Shown here piece by piece: positions 54,745 through 63,924 of a DNA stretch of 64,000 bases. The translations under genes and the position numbers were made by a program. Each line of letters begins with the position of its first letter. Within the stretch, counting starts at the first letter, position 1. A model generated the notes under the pieces. That model was not told the DNA's origin. It ran no database searches and saw only the letters and a list, made by a program, of their open reading frames with translations. Source of the DNA: Desulfococcaceae bacterium HSG9 (GTDB lineage Bacteria; Desulfobacterota; Desulfobacteria; Desulfobacterales; JAUCGF01); NCBI GenBank assembly GCA_030378005.1, contig JAUCGF010000084.1:18548-82547 (forward strand). Direction: 5' to 3'.

Positions 54745-55786
54745 AACCGGTATCGTCAGAGATAACCGCTGTTTAAAACATTTGCCGGGCGAAGGCCACC
54801 CGGAGAGCCATAAACGGTTAGAAGCGGTCTATACGGTTTTGGATAAACCGGAATTGCAATCTTTGACCACAGCGGTCAAAACCAGAAAAGCGATACGTGA
54901 CGAACTGCTTGAGATTCACACACCGGAATACATTGATAAACTGGCGGACACGGCCCAACGCTCTCACTGTGCGCTCACGCCGGACACACTCACTTGCGCC
55001 GATTCTTATGAGGCGGCCCTGCTAGCGGCAGGCGGTTTGATGCAAGCCATTACTATGGTTGAAGCCGGCGAACTCACCAACGCGTTTGCGCTGATGCGTC
55101 CTCCGGGTCATCATGCCGAACGCAGTCGTGCAATGGGATTTTGCCTGTTTAATAATGTCGCCCTGGGTGCCAGCTTTGCCAGAAAAGCGCTGGGGATGCG
55201 TCGTGTGTTGATTGTGGATTGGGATGTTCATCACGGCAACGGCGTCCAACATGCGTTTGAAAGAGATGCTTCGGTACTTTTCATATCTGTTCATCAAAAT
55301 TTACGCTTTCCCGGTACCGGTTTTTTCACTGAAATCGGTGCAGGCCGGGGCGAAGGTTTTACATTAAATATACCGCTGCCCGGAAGATACGGCGATGCCG
55401 AATATGCCGCTCTGTTTAACAGGTTGATTCGTCCCGTAGCTCTTGAGTTTGAACCGGAGTTGATTCTGGTTTCGGCCGGTTTTGATACCCATATCAAAGA
55501 CCCTATGGGAGGGATGCGTATGACGCCGCAAGGATTTAAAGGCCTTACTCGCATTCTGATGGAAATCGCAGCGTTGTGTTGTAATGGCCGTTTGGTTCTT
55601 TCTTTGGAAGGCGGTTATCATTTGGAAGCGCTAAAAGCTTCCGTTACTGCCGTGTTGCAAGAGCTGACTGAAACCACAGTTTGTAATGTATCTGAACTGG
55701 CGGAGCAGGCTGACCTTAAAAAAGTGAATTTTGCGCTTAAACGCGCTTTCCATGTTCATCGGCATTATTGGAAAAATCTTAAATGA
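54737..55786 (+). CDS. Histone deacetylase superfamily protein (AcuC/acetylpolyamine amidohydrolase-like)
   Basis: 349 residues. The zinc site and catalytic residues are complete: RPPGHHAE, IVDWDVHHGNG, SAGFDTHIKDP and LEGGYH. It removes acetyl groups from small amines or proteins; acetylpolyamine and acetoin-utilisation enzymes both belong here. Located near the speE-speD pair and a GNAT gene, it could recycle acetylated polyamine, but the gene is in a separate run starting with UspA, so this is only a suggestion. Start: ATG at 54737 with agggag upstream. Confidence 0.9.
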   Translation: MSKTGIVRDNRCLKHLPGEGHPESHKRLEAVYTVLDKPELQSLTTAVKTRKAIRDELLEIHTPEYIDKLADTAQRSHCALTPDTLTCADSYEAALLAAGGLMQAITMVEAGELTNAFALMRPPGHHAERSRAMGFCLFNNVALGASFARKALGMRRVLIVDWDVHHGNGVQHAFERDASVLFISVHQNLRFPGTGFFTEIGAGRGEGFTLNIPLPGRYGDAEYAALFNRLIRPVALEFEPELILVSAGFDTHIKDPMGGMRMTPQGFKGLTRILMEIAALCCNGRLVLSLEGGYHLEALKASVTAVLQELTETTVCNVSELAEQADLKKVNFALKRAFHVHRHYWKNLK

Positions 55787-55793
55787 GGTGACT

Positions 55794-56123
55794 ATGAATA
55801 AAATTAAGATCATGGAATCTTCGGTGCGCAAATGGGAAAAAATCATTCACGAAAACAAATCCGATGGCGGCGTGCTGGATTGCCCGCCTTGCCGTATTTA
55901 TTATTTCACTTTTTGCTTCGGCTGTCCCATAGCGAATTATACCGGACATAAATTCTGTAAAGGCTCGCCCTACGGGCGCTGGTACTGGCACCAGATTAAT
56001 GAACATGACAAAATCCGAAAAAAAATCTATTGTCCCGAATGCCTGAAGCTTGCCACCGAAATGCGTGATTTTATGAAAGAAATCGTAGCGAGTATGAAAG
56101 CGCAGAAAGCGGGACAACAATAG
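55794..56123 (+). CDS. Small cysteine-rich protein
   Basis: 109 residues from the ATG at 55794, which has gaggtgact upstream; a longer frame from 55731 reaches into the preceding gene. It has four Cys pairs or pairs of Cys and neighbours (LDCPPC, FCFGCP, KFCKG, YCPEC), an arrangement expected to bind two zinc ions or an Fe-S cluster. No family is recognised. It lies 7 bases after the deacetylase gene in the same operon. Confidence 0.75.
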   Translation: MNKIKIMESSVRKWEKIIHENKSDGGVLDCPPCRIYYFTFCFGCPIANYTGHKFCKGSPYGRWYWHQINEHDKIRKKIYCPECLKLATEMRDFMKEIVASMKAQKAGQQ

Positions 56124-56202
56124 TTTTCAGTAGAGTAATCTTAATCGTTCAGATAGAAATCGGGTTTTTTGAAAAAACCAGATTTCTAAATCAGGATACG
56201 CC

Positions 56203-57768
56203 ATGCCCTTTAATATTGCAAATATTCTCATTTCCCTAACTACGGTCGCTGAAATCAGCGTGTTATGTGCCGCCGGATTTATCCTGTTTCGTAAATGGGG
56301 CGCAACGTTTGCCGAAGGGGCCGCATATTCGTTGATTACGACAATGATGCTTCTGTCGTTTTTCATGCAATTGGCGTTTCTGACTGGGTTTCCGGATTTC
56401 AGCCTTCGGGCCGAAATTTTGACTTGTGCGCTGGCGGCGGCAGTGATTTGCAAATATCGTCATCATCTGCGCCAAGCGCGTCAAATTCTACTGACTTTTT
56501 TAAGCCAGTATCCGCTTGTGACGGTTGCGATTGTGATTGGCGGCGTCTTTATGATTTATCTGGCGGCCCTGCCTTCAGAAAACATTCAAACCATAAGCTT
56601 GTATCAGGTGCAAACATTTCACCAACAAGGAACCTTTTTTGCGGAAGCGTCATCCGCCCAAAACGGTCAGCCACTCCGACCGGTCAACCTAAGCAGCCTC
56701 TCGCTTTTTCTGTTACAACGCAACGCTTCACACTGTTCTGGGATTTTCAGTATGATGGCCTGGATCGCTATCGCCTTTGCCACCTACGCCTTGGCGCGGC
56801 GTTATGCCTGGCCCCCTGCCGCCTTTACGGTGACAATGATAACCATCAGTTTTCCCCGTTTGGTGCATTTGGCGGTTACAGGCAGCCAGGAAATCATAGC
56901 GGCATCTGTAGCTGTTTTTTGTTTATTGGCTATTTACCGGGCAGTCGAGCAGCCTGACAGCAAAGACCTGCTGTTATTTATCCTCGGGCTTTTTTTCGGT
57001 ATTTCGGGTGATGACCTGGGTTTTTTGTTCCCTGTTATTTTAACGATGCTGGCCTGTGTGCTTCTTTTCCGCCGCCACGGAGCATTGGCCTGGTGGAAGT
57101 TAATCATCGGATGCCGCTGGTATGTGCTGGCGCTTGTAGTTTTACCGCTATTCATTTTTTCACAATGCTGGCTTTTTGGTTATAATCAGTGGATGTATGG
57201 TCAATGGATCGGATTAACTTGCGAGGGGGTTTTCACGTTCAATGCGGACGGCATCATCGGGGCGCTGGCCAATATGGTACGCTATTTCATAGCGAGCGCG
57301 CATTTTATGCTCCCGGCAGAGCGGTTATGCCAGTATTTATTCGGTTTCAGCCCGACAGAGAGTCTGATGGGGTTCTATCAATTGGCAATCAACCCGTATT
57401 TCGGGAATCAGGGCGCGGCGTCTGTTTTTGCCCTTGCATGGACACCTGACGCCCGGTTATCGTGGTTCGGACCGTTTGGATTCCTATTTGTACTGCCGGC
57501 GCTTCTGTACGCGTTGATACGCGGCCCTCGGCGTCTCAAAGCCATTGCGATTGCGTTAGCCGGATACTTTTACATGATCGCGCTGATTCCGGCGTGGCGG
57601 CCGGAAAATGTTCGTTTTTTCACCCTTTTCTTTGCCTGCGGAGGCTATTTCAGCGCTTTTTTTCTGCCCCCCTGGCGTTTGACGCGTATCCGCAAAAGTG
57701 TTCTTCAAATCGCCTGCCTCCTGCTGTTGGGCTATGCCTGCTGGTCGAATGTTCCTTTTATTCACTAA
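56203..57768 (+). CDS. Polytopic membrane protein, possible GT-C-type
   Basis: 521 residues with 11-13 membrane helices. The first extracytoplasmic loop (about 130-175: ALPSENIQTISLYQVQTF) and a later loop with small conserved-looking segments are reminiscent of GT-C glycosyltransferases such as ArnT/PMT, but I cannot confirm a catalytic Asp motif. Function open. It is convergent with and overlaps the MFS gene by 4 bases. Confidence 0.65.
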   Translation: MPFNIANILISLTTVAEISVLCAAGFILFRKWGATFAEGAAYSLITTMMLLSFFMQLAFLTGFPDFSLRAEILTCALAAAVICKYRHHLRQARQILLTFLSQYPLVTVAIVIGGVFMIYLAALPSENIQTISLYQVQTFHQQGTFFAEASSAQNGQPLRPVNLSSLSLFLLQRNASHCSGIFSMMAWIAIAFATYALARRYAWPPAAFTVTMITISFPRLVHLAVTGSQEIIAASVAVFCLLAIYRAVEQPDSKDLLLFILGLFFGISGDDLGFLFPVILTMLACVLLFRRHGALAWWKLIIGCRWYVLALVVLPLFIFSQCWLFGYNQWMYGQWIGLTCEGVFTFNADGIIGALANMVRYFIASAHFMLPAERLCQYLFGFSPTESLMGFYQLAINPYFGNQGAASVFALAWTPDARLSWFGPFGFLFVLPALLYALIRGPRRLKAIAIALAGYFYMIALIPAWRPENVRFFTLFFACGGYFSAFFLPPWRLTRIRKSVLQIACLLLLGYACWSNVPFIH

Positions 57769-59063
57769 TTTTTATGAAACGTCTCTTTCATAAAAAAAGT
57801 ACACACTAGCGCTGCAATAGAAGACACCAATAAAATCAACAGCAGTGTTTCATAAGCCTCGGGCGAATATCCGCCTGTATCAGTTTTTGGATAACCATCT
57901 AAAATTTTTCCTAAAAACGGCATAAACACCGCGCCGCCCAGAAACGGAAACAAATTGACCGTTCCGACCGATGTTCCGGCAATCTCCACCGGGAAAAGCT
58001 CTTTGACTGTGGTGAAAGCCACAATCACAATTGCGGATGAAGCCACTGAAAAGATAAAAAACAGCAAACTCAGCACGCCTGTGGAAATACCTTGGGGAAA
58101 CAGATTGAAAATTAAAAATTCCGCAACCAGCACAGAGGTGCAAATTATGAACGGTTTTTTACGGCTCTTTAAAAGTTTATCGGATACATATCCTAAAAAC
58201 GGACTTCCGATAATCATGCCCCAGGCGATCATGCTGAGAATAGCACCGGCCTGGGTTTTGGTCATGCCGTAAACGTGCATCAGGTAAGGGCCGCTCCAAA
58301 GTGCGCCGAATCCGAAAAATATCCCGCAATCGAAAAAAAACCAGAGTGCCACGGGCCAGAAATATTTCTCTCCCACCACGCGCCGCGCGCCTTCCCATAA
58401 TGAAATCGGTTTTGCCGGAGCAGCGCTCTCACCGTTTGCCTTGCTGTCTATTTCAGGAATGGAAGGCCAACCTCGGTCCTGGGGTCGGTCTCTGACAATC
58501 AACCAGGCCAATATGGCGATAACAAAAGTGACCGCTCCGATCAGTTCAAATGAGATGCGCCATCCAAAACGGTCGGTCATCAACGCCAATAACCATGTGG
58601 CGGCCATCACGCCGGCCCCGCCGACCGCATTAAGAATGCCCGCCATAAAGGCGAATTCATGCGCCCGAAACCATTGAGACAGAATTTTCATTGTCGGGAT
58701 GAACACCATCGCTACGCCCAAACCAACCAATATCCGTCCGACAAAGGCGATTTCAATAGAGGGCGCAAAACCGAAGAGAACGCTCCCTATCGAAGCGATC
58801 AGTAAAAAGAAAGTGACAATTTTGCGGGGACCCAAAGAGTCTGAAAGAAGGCCTGCGGGAAATTGCATAAAGGCGTAACAGTAAAAATAAACCGAACCCA
58901 AAAGTCCCAGAACGCTGGCTGTGGTCTTAAACGTCAGCGCCAAATCATCGGCCACAACCGGAAGCGACAGCCGGTGGAAATAAACTAAAAAATAGGCCAA
59001 AGCAAGTGTCAGAAAAATGAATTGCCTGTAACGCAACATTTTTGCAACCGTATCTTTTTGCAT
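57765..59063 (-). CDS. Major facilitator superfamily transporter
   Basis: 432 residues, 12 membrane helices. The motif A-like loop DSLGPRKI follows helix 2, and YFHRLSLPVVADDL in helix 1 recalls the GlpT/UhpC or OFA-type carriers. The substrate cannot be assigned. A strong ribosome-binding site (aaggag) precedes the ATG. Confidence 0.88.
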   Translation of the reverse strand: MQKDTVAKMLRYRQFIFLTLALAYFLVYFHRLSLPVVADDLALTFKTTASVLGLLGSVYFYCYAFMQFPAGLLSDSLGPRKIVTFFLLIASIGSVLFGFAPSIEIAFVGRILVGLGVAMVFIPTMKILSQWFRAHEFAFMAGILNAVGGAGVMAATWLLALMTDRFGWRISFELIGAVTFVIAILAWLIVRDRPQDRGWPSIPEIDSKANGESAAPAKPISLWEGARRVVGEKYFWPVALWFFFDCGIFFGFGALWSGPYLMHVYGMTKTQAGAILSMIAWGMIIGSPFLGYVSDKLLKSRKKPFIICTSVLVAEFLIFNLFPQGISTGVLSLLFFIFSVASSAIVIVAFTTVKELFPVEIAGTSVGTVNLFPFLGGAVFMPFLGKILDGYPKTDTGGYSPEAYETLLLILLVSSIAALVCTFFMKETFHKN

Positions 59064-59487
59064 ATTTACTCCTTTACCATTTCTACCTGGAAACCCGGAT
59101 TTTATTTAAAAGGTCATCAATTTTGCTTTGAATCATGCTCAATTACCGCTCAACCACCTGATTGCCGATACCTTTATCAGTAATTGATTTTATCACCATA
59201 AAACTTATAAGGATAATGAACACAATTTCCTTTACCCTGTTTTTTAATTAAAAACAAAACTTAAATGACATTTGTTATCAAAAAGACGGAGGATTGGTTC
59301 TAAGTGCCATTTGAATATAAAAAGTAATTTCACATCTCCTGTAAACAAAACTGTAATTTTGTCCGTCATAGATAATAAAAAGCGTTCAGTTGAAAATTCA
59401 GACAAAATGCAAACTGATAAATGAAGAATGCTGACTTCAAGATAATTACCCTTTTTAAAAAATTCGCTAAAATTTGGCACAAGGCCA
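59064..59487. other. Intergenic region between MFS gene and ECF sigma gene
   Basis: 424 A+T-rich bases between divergent genes. It should contain both promoters. No clear ECF-type promoter or gene could be identified; an 82-codon forward frame that starts here and runs through the sigma gene in another frame is rejected. Confidence 0.4.
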
Positions 59488-60081
59488 ATGGCAAAGAACA
59501 ACACAGAGATCGCAGATACGGTTGCCAAAGCGATAGCCGGCAACCGGCAGGCAACGGAGCGACTGACAGATTTATATTATCAGACGGTGTTTCGGATGGT
59601 ATATTACCGTACCAGCTCAAAATCAGACGCCGAAGATTTGACGCAGGAGATATTTATGCAAATGGTTAAATACTTACCCCGGTTAAAGGATAAAAATCGC
59701 TTCCGACCTTGGCTGTTTCGTATCGCTTTAAACAAAGTGTACGATTTTCATCGGAAAAAACAACTTCTGACTTTTTTTGGCAGTATTTCCGATAACATTC
59801 AGGATGAAGCATCAGATAACACCCGGGACCAAATCGGAACACCTGCGGATGAACTCATGCGGAAAGAATTTTGGCGGCAGTTCCGACAGTTAGGGGATTC
59901 TTTGCCGCGCCAGGAGCGGGAAGTCTTTTTGCTGCGCTTTGCAGATGAACAAAAAATCAAAGAAATCTCCCTGATTTTGAAAAAAAGTGAGAGTACGGTA
60001 AAAACGCATTTATATCGCGCCTTGAAAAAATTCAGGCAAAACAGCGAACTCCGCAACATGCTGAAAGGAGAACTGGGATGA
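59488..60081 (+). CDS. ECF-family RNA polymerase sigma factor
   Basis: 197 residues. Region 2 (LYYQTVFRMVYYRTSSKSDAEDLTQEIFMQM) and region 4 (LPRQEREVFLLRFADEQKI, KSESTVKTHLYRALKKFR) are both typical. The anti-sigma gene overlaps its stop by 4 bases, so the two proteins are coupled. It likely controls the envelope-stress gene set including the Spy-like gene at 60765. Confidence 0.93.
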   Translation: MAKNNTEIADTVAKAIAGNRQATERLTDLYYQTVFRMVYYRTSSKSDAEDLTQEIFMQMVKYLPRLKDKNRFRPWLFRIALNKVYDFHRKKQLLTFFGSISDNIQDEASDNTRDQIGTPADELMRKEFWRQFRQLGDSLPRQEREVFLLRFADEQKIKEISLILKKSESTVKTHLYRALKKFRQNSELRNMLKGELG

Positions 60082-60611
60082 ACACCGCTTATAATCACCT
60101 TAACGAAGATCAGCTCATTCAGCTAATAATTGATCCTGACGATCTGCCTCATTCGGTGCGCAATCATCTCGACGGATGCACGCGTTGCCAAACTGAAAAA
60201 ATTCAGTTTGAGCAAGAATTAGCCGCTTTCGGACGTATGGCCAAAACCTTCGCACCCACGTCCGGCCAAAAAATTTATCCATCTCAACAGGCATCCGGAC
60301 GTTTTTGGAGTATGACACCATTTCTGACCGGTTGGAGACGGCCAATTCTGGCAGGCGGCCTTACGATTATCTTGCTGATATGTGGTGTCTTCTCGTGGCA
60401 GATGTCAATGAACTCGTCTGTTGATACATCAAAAATGCCGACAATTGCGGAAATTATTGACGAACAACTTATCGTAACTGATGTCATTCCATCGGAAGAT
60501 TCCCATTTAACCGAGATCATCCAACAGTTTGTGCATGATACGAACGGTTATCTGGAAGATGAGTTTGTTGAGTTTGTAGCGCCGTTTGAATTTGATCAGA
60601 ATTCGGTATAA
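60078..60611 (+). CDS. Anti-sigma factor with zinc-finger motif
   Basis: 177 residues. The N-terminal HLDGCTRC (His-x3-Cys-x2-Cys) is the ZAS/anti-sigma zinc finger; a single membrane helix (ILAGGLTIILLICGVF) follows at about residues 90-110, then a short periplasmic domain with acidic residues. It should hold the sigma factor at the membrane until stress. Confidence 0.87.
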   Translation: MNTAYNHLNEDQLIQLIIDPDDLPHSVRNHLDGCTRCQTEKIQFEQELAAFGRMAKTFAPTSGQKIYPSQQASGRFWSMTPFLTGWRRPILAGGLTIILLICGVFSWQMSMNSSVDTSKMPTIAEIIDEQLIVTDVIPSEDSHLTEIIQQFVHDTNGYLEDEFVEFVAPFEFDQNSV

Positions 60612-60764
60612 ATCAGGTGTCGGATGTCAGAAGTGAGGCTGACAGAAGCTGATCGCTGAAACCTGAAATCAGTAACATTAACCTATATAAAAAGGAGGTG
60701 ATTCGGAAAAAAAATAAATTGAGATGAAACTTAAATGTAAACCCATTAATCAAGGAGTAAAAAA

Positions 60765-61355
60765 ATGAAAAAAGGAATTTTATTTATTTTTATCAGTGTG
60801 TTTTTAGTTTCCGGGATAGCCATTGCCAAAGGTCCTCAAACAGATGATTTAGACTTACCGGAAAATAAGTGGTGGCAAAATCCGCGCGTGGTTAAAGTCT
60901 TAAAGCTTACCGAACAAGAGCAATTCCGGTTGAATGATCTGTTTGTCAAGAGCCAGCGCCAAATGTTTGATTTGAAAACAAATGTGCAAAAAGAAAAATT
61001 TGAAATTGAGCAATTGCTTGAACAAAAAAAGGTGGATGATGCGGCCTGCATGGCTCGTTTCAAAAAACTCACCGCAGCTCAAAATGCTTTGCGCACGCAG
61101 CGTTTCCAATTCCTGCTTGAAGTTCGTAAGCTGTTGGGCTTGGATCGCTATCAACAGCTCAAAACCAAATTTCAGCAACGCCGGATGCGACAACATCAGC
61201 AGTTCAGACAAGGGCCGAGTTCGATGAAAGGGGGGCCGTTTCCAGGTGGTAAGAGAAAAGGCGCCGGTATTTCACTCCCTCCGGGAATGAAGAAAGGCCC
61301 TCAAATCCCAAGCGCACCACCGGAAGGCGCTGCAAAAGCACCTGGACAAGAGTAA
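60765..61355 (+). CDS. Spy/CpxP-like periplasmic protein
   Basis: 196 residues. Signal peptide (GILFIFISVFLVSGIAIA), then a helical LTxxQ-like core (VLKLTEQEQFRLNDLFVKSQRQM, LLGLDRYQQLKTKF) and a Pro/Gly-rich tail (from about 150). Spy/CpxP/ZraP family chaperone or metal-sensing proteins follow ECF sigma pairs. Probably induced by the preceding sigma factor; ribosome-binding site aaggag. Confidence 0.85.
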   Translation: MKKGILFIFISVFLVSGIAIAKGPQTDDLDLPENKWWQNPRVVKVLKLTEQEQFRLNDLFVKSQRQMFDLKTNVQKEKFEIEQLLEQKKVDDAACMARFKKLTAAQNALRTQRFQFLLEVRKLLGLDRYQQLKTKFQQRRMRQHQQFRQGPSSMKGGPFPGGKRKGAGISLPPGMKKGPQIPSAPPEGAAKAPGQE

Positions 61356-61384
61356 TCCACCGTTGAGAAGCCTTATTCCACAAC

Positions 61385-61465
61385 GTAATCTTTTCAGATT
61401 GCGCATCAGATCGAAAAAAGCACTTCTCTCAGCCACCATCGGTGCTGCGCAATCTGAAAGATTAC
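61385..61465. repeat. Near-perfect 20-bp inverted repeat downstream of spy-like gene
   Basis: The left arm 61385-61405 (gtaatcttttcagattgcgca) and right arm 61446-61465 are inverse copies with one base missing, separated by 40 bases. It could be the remains of a transposon end or a terminator for the sigma/anti-sigma/Spy transcript. No T-run follows. Confidence 0.7.
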
Positions 61466-61692
61466 ATTATTTTTCTAAAACACAATCATCTTTAAAATCA
61501 TTGCATGTCAAACCTTTTTCAGTTCCGGTTTTTAAGGCCAACGCCGGTTTGTGTGGTGAAACTGTTACTGCAAATCTACCGGTGCTACGCGCCCATTTGA
61601 GTCGTTATCACCGACTCCGGGCTACGTCCCTCCGCCCCCCTCCGTGCTGCGACATCGCTCAGTTGCTCACGCAGCCCCCTTGCCTGCCCAGA
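61466..61692. other. Region of no clear genes
   Basis: G+C-rich relative to the neighbours, with the repetitive-looking region near 61581-61680 (cgctacgtccctccgcc-type). It may be further remains of the broken gene downstream. Confidence 0.4.
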
Positions 61693-62030
61693 TCACTCCT
61701 GACCTAGGAGCAAGACAAGCCGGAAACCGTTGATAGCGCCCCGCCCAATTGGGTCCATCCGCCAATTTCTGCGCATATCATACAACCCCCAAGCGTTTGC
61801 TACCAAATTGCCCGCAGGAACAGTTCGCTTACGATACGCTCCTTTAGAGCATCCTCGCAACGGTCTTTTACCATTATAATTGGCTTCTTGCGTTGACAGA
61901 CATTTGCCAAAAGCGAAAGGCGTTTGGGCTTCCCGCACGGCAGGCATACTCCCACCCCACCTCGGTAGGCAAACGATAATCGCGCCTTTCTTTCGCGTTC
62001 AACCATTTGCGGACCGGGCCTTCCGGTGGT
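61693..62030 (-). pseudogene. Broken formylglycine-generating-enzyme-like (SUMF1) gene
   Basis: On the reverse strand the region carries [20 protein letters not shown] with [10 protein letters not shown] after it (62005 down to about 61913), then in another frame [20 protein letters not shown], then TVPAGNLVANAWGLYDM and GFRLVLL. These match the FGE/sulfatase-modifying domain in order, including GLYDM and GFRLV. A one-base frameshift breaks the first part from the second, and the segment between GLYDM and GFRLV (usually WEW and RGGSW) is deleted. The N-terminal half is absent, next to a broken transposase. Confidence 0.8.
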
Positions 62031-62048
62031 GGTCTCGCTTATTTTCGG

Positions 62049-63033
62049 TCACATCATCGCTGCGTCCCATGAAAACATGACAGATCTCCGAAGGCGTGTT
62101 TTCAGGTTTTTCAGACCGCGACATCCGAGATCGGTGACTGCCGTATCCGGGTATTTTTTCATCCGGGTTATAAAAAGGTCGAGGGTGTCGCCGTACAGAA
62201 TCCGGTCGGAAGGGTTTCCGATATGGTTTTCAACGGCTGTCATAAAACCGTCCCGATTGAACGTCATCAGAGCCTTTGTCCCGAATTCGCGGTCCGGATG
62301 GGCTCTTTCCCTTTCAGATCGGGCGGGCGTCGGGATCGTCGAGAGAGACGATGCGGTCATTTATGTGCCGTTCTCCGGAAAGTTTCTGAACGGTCTGTTT
62401 TTCTGGAATATTCAACAGGTCATACAGATTCACGGCTTTCTCTTTCCGTCAGTCCGAAACCTTAAGCGATCCGACTTTCACCTGAAAAATTTTAAGGGCG
62501 GGGATAAATTTTTCGTTGAAAACGGTCAGATGCACCGCCCCGCTCCCCTTCTTATCCGGACCGAATTCCCGCCGCAGCCTCCTAAGCGCCTTATCATCAT
62601 ACCAGAGGGGAATACCGTGCTGTTTCGCAAACACCCTCATTTTTTCAAATGCCTTGTAAATCAGATGTGCATCATTCGGATAAATGATGTCGCTTTCCGG
62701 CACGGTCGAATCGATCAGGGCGCAACCTCCGGATATGACACCGGCACGGCGGAGCATTTCAAACACCACCCGCTCGATAACCGCGATACCCGCCTCGCCC
62801 GGACGTTTTCTCAAAACGCAAAGAGAGGCGGAATGTGGGAAAGTCCGCTGTCCTTCGTCCGGAACATTGCAAAAATATCGATATACCGGTTTTCTTTGAC
62901 CTGCCACACCGCTTCGCGATCACTCAGTCCGCGAAGCCGGGTGATTATCAGGAGGGCTGCCATCATTCGGAGGGACTTTCCCACAGGCCATTTGCTGTCA
63001 TTGTAAAACCCTAAAGTATACCAGTTTTTACAT
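62049..63033 (-). pseudogene. Broken transposase (IS-derived)
   Basis: On the reverse strand, several frames give NDSKWPVGKSLRMMAALLII, SDREAVWQVKENRYI, then FCNVPDEGQRTFPHSASLCV, RRAGVISGGCALIDSTVPES, YPNDAHLIYKAFEKM and DREFGTKALMTFNRDGF. Order and content fit an ISNCY/IS1182-like DDE transposase with LIDSTVPESDI as the Asp motif. Frame changes near 62870 and 62370 make it inactive. It is G+C-richer than its surroundings. Confidence 0.75.
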
Positions 63034-63214
63034 CTATCTTTTTTATTATCAACAGGTTACAGTTAATATTTTGAATATATCTAATGCTGGTTATTGAATA
63101 TACACAATTTAATTGCAAGCCCATGTTCCGTATCATTTTCCAGCCATTTTGCACTCCTTTTCATATAATATCGGGGATACGGAAATTGTAATAGGAAAAG
63201 AGGAGATTGGTAAA
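63034..63214. other. A+T-rich spacer between two broken transposases
   Basis: About 180 bases without a recognisable gene. It may hold IS ends, but no terminal inverted repeat could be matched. Confidence 0.4.
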
Positions 63215-63924
63215 ATGAGCGTAAGAACTGAAAAACAAAATGTTCCCTCCTGATCGGACGACTGACCGGCAGAACCCTGAGAATTCTTATCATCAGAGCC
63301 GGTTCACCTTATCACAAATCTCCGCAGCGGTATCATCTGATATGGCTTTTCATCCTTCTCCCCTTCTCAGAGGAGGATACGATTAACCAACTCTGCGAGT
63401 GATACGGCAAGGATCTGCGGTGGCTTTACAAAATCCTGGCGCGGCATCCGGAAGCATCAGAAAAACCGCTCCGTATGCCGGCTATGCCGCTGTTTTTCGA
63501 TTTTCTCCGGGAGTTCAGCCTTTCCGATGCGACGGCGCAGAGCCGCAGACGGATCCGGATTGTTTTCGACGACACTGAAGTCGAAAAATTCGGTAAGCAT
63601 ATGGAATTTATTCATAAACTTTATGACCACACCAAAGAACGCCACATTATGGGATACGATTATGTCCTCATGCCGGCGGTCTCCGGCGACATGGCTGTCC
63701 CGCTCTCCTTTGTCCTCCGGCTGCCTGCGCGGCATCCCGATCACCGGTCGAAAAACGATATCGCACGAGATGAGATCATTCGTCTGAAAAAAGCATGTGA
63801 CAGGCAGGGGTGCGATCTCGGAGAGGTCGAACCGCTCCACGACAGCGCCTATCGTGTGCAGAAGGTTACGAACGGGAGCATTCCATTTTTCTTGGTATCA
63901 TGCAGCCATATCCAGTGGCGTTGA
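63215..63924 (+). pseudogene. Broken DDE transposase of a second family
   Basis: Forward frames give PFSEEDTINQLCE, a stop (TGA at 63400-63402, where TGG is expected), YGKDLRWLYKILARHPEA, then RIRIVFDDTEVEKFGKHMEF and YDYVLMPAVSGDM, YRVQKVTNGS. The Asp motif DDTEVEK is typical of an IS4-like DDE transposase. A frame change upstream of 63400 and the stop make it inactive; the 3' end is truncated or out of frame. Confidence 0.75.

Noticed and set aside
59421..59669. An 82-codon forward frame ahead of and overlapping the ECF sigma gene
   Set aside because: It is out of frame with the well-supported sigma factor and lacks any family features.
61693..62030. Diversity-generating retroelement target (FGE fold with variable 3' end)
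   Set aside because: FGE-type genes are common retroelement targets, but no reverse transcriptase or template repeat is seen and the gene is broken.
62026..63006. A 326-codon forward frame over the first transposase
   Set aside because: It is the antisense shadow of the reverse-strand transposase remains and has no coherent protein signature.
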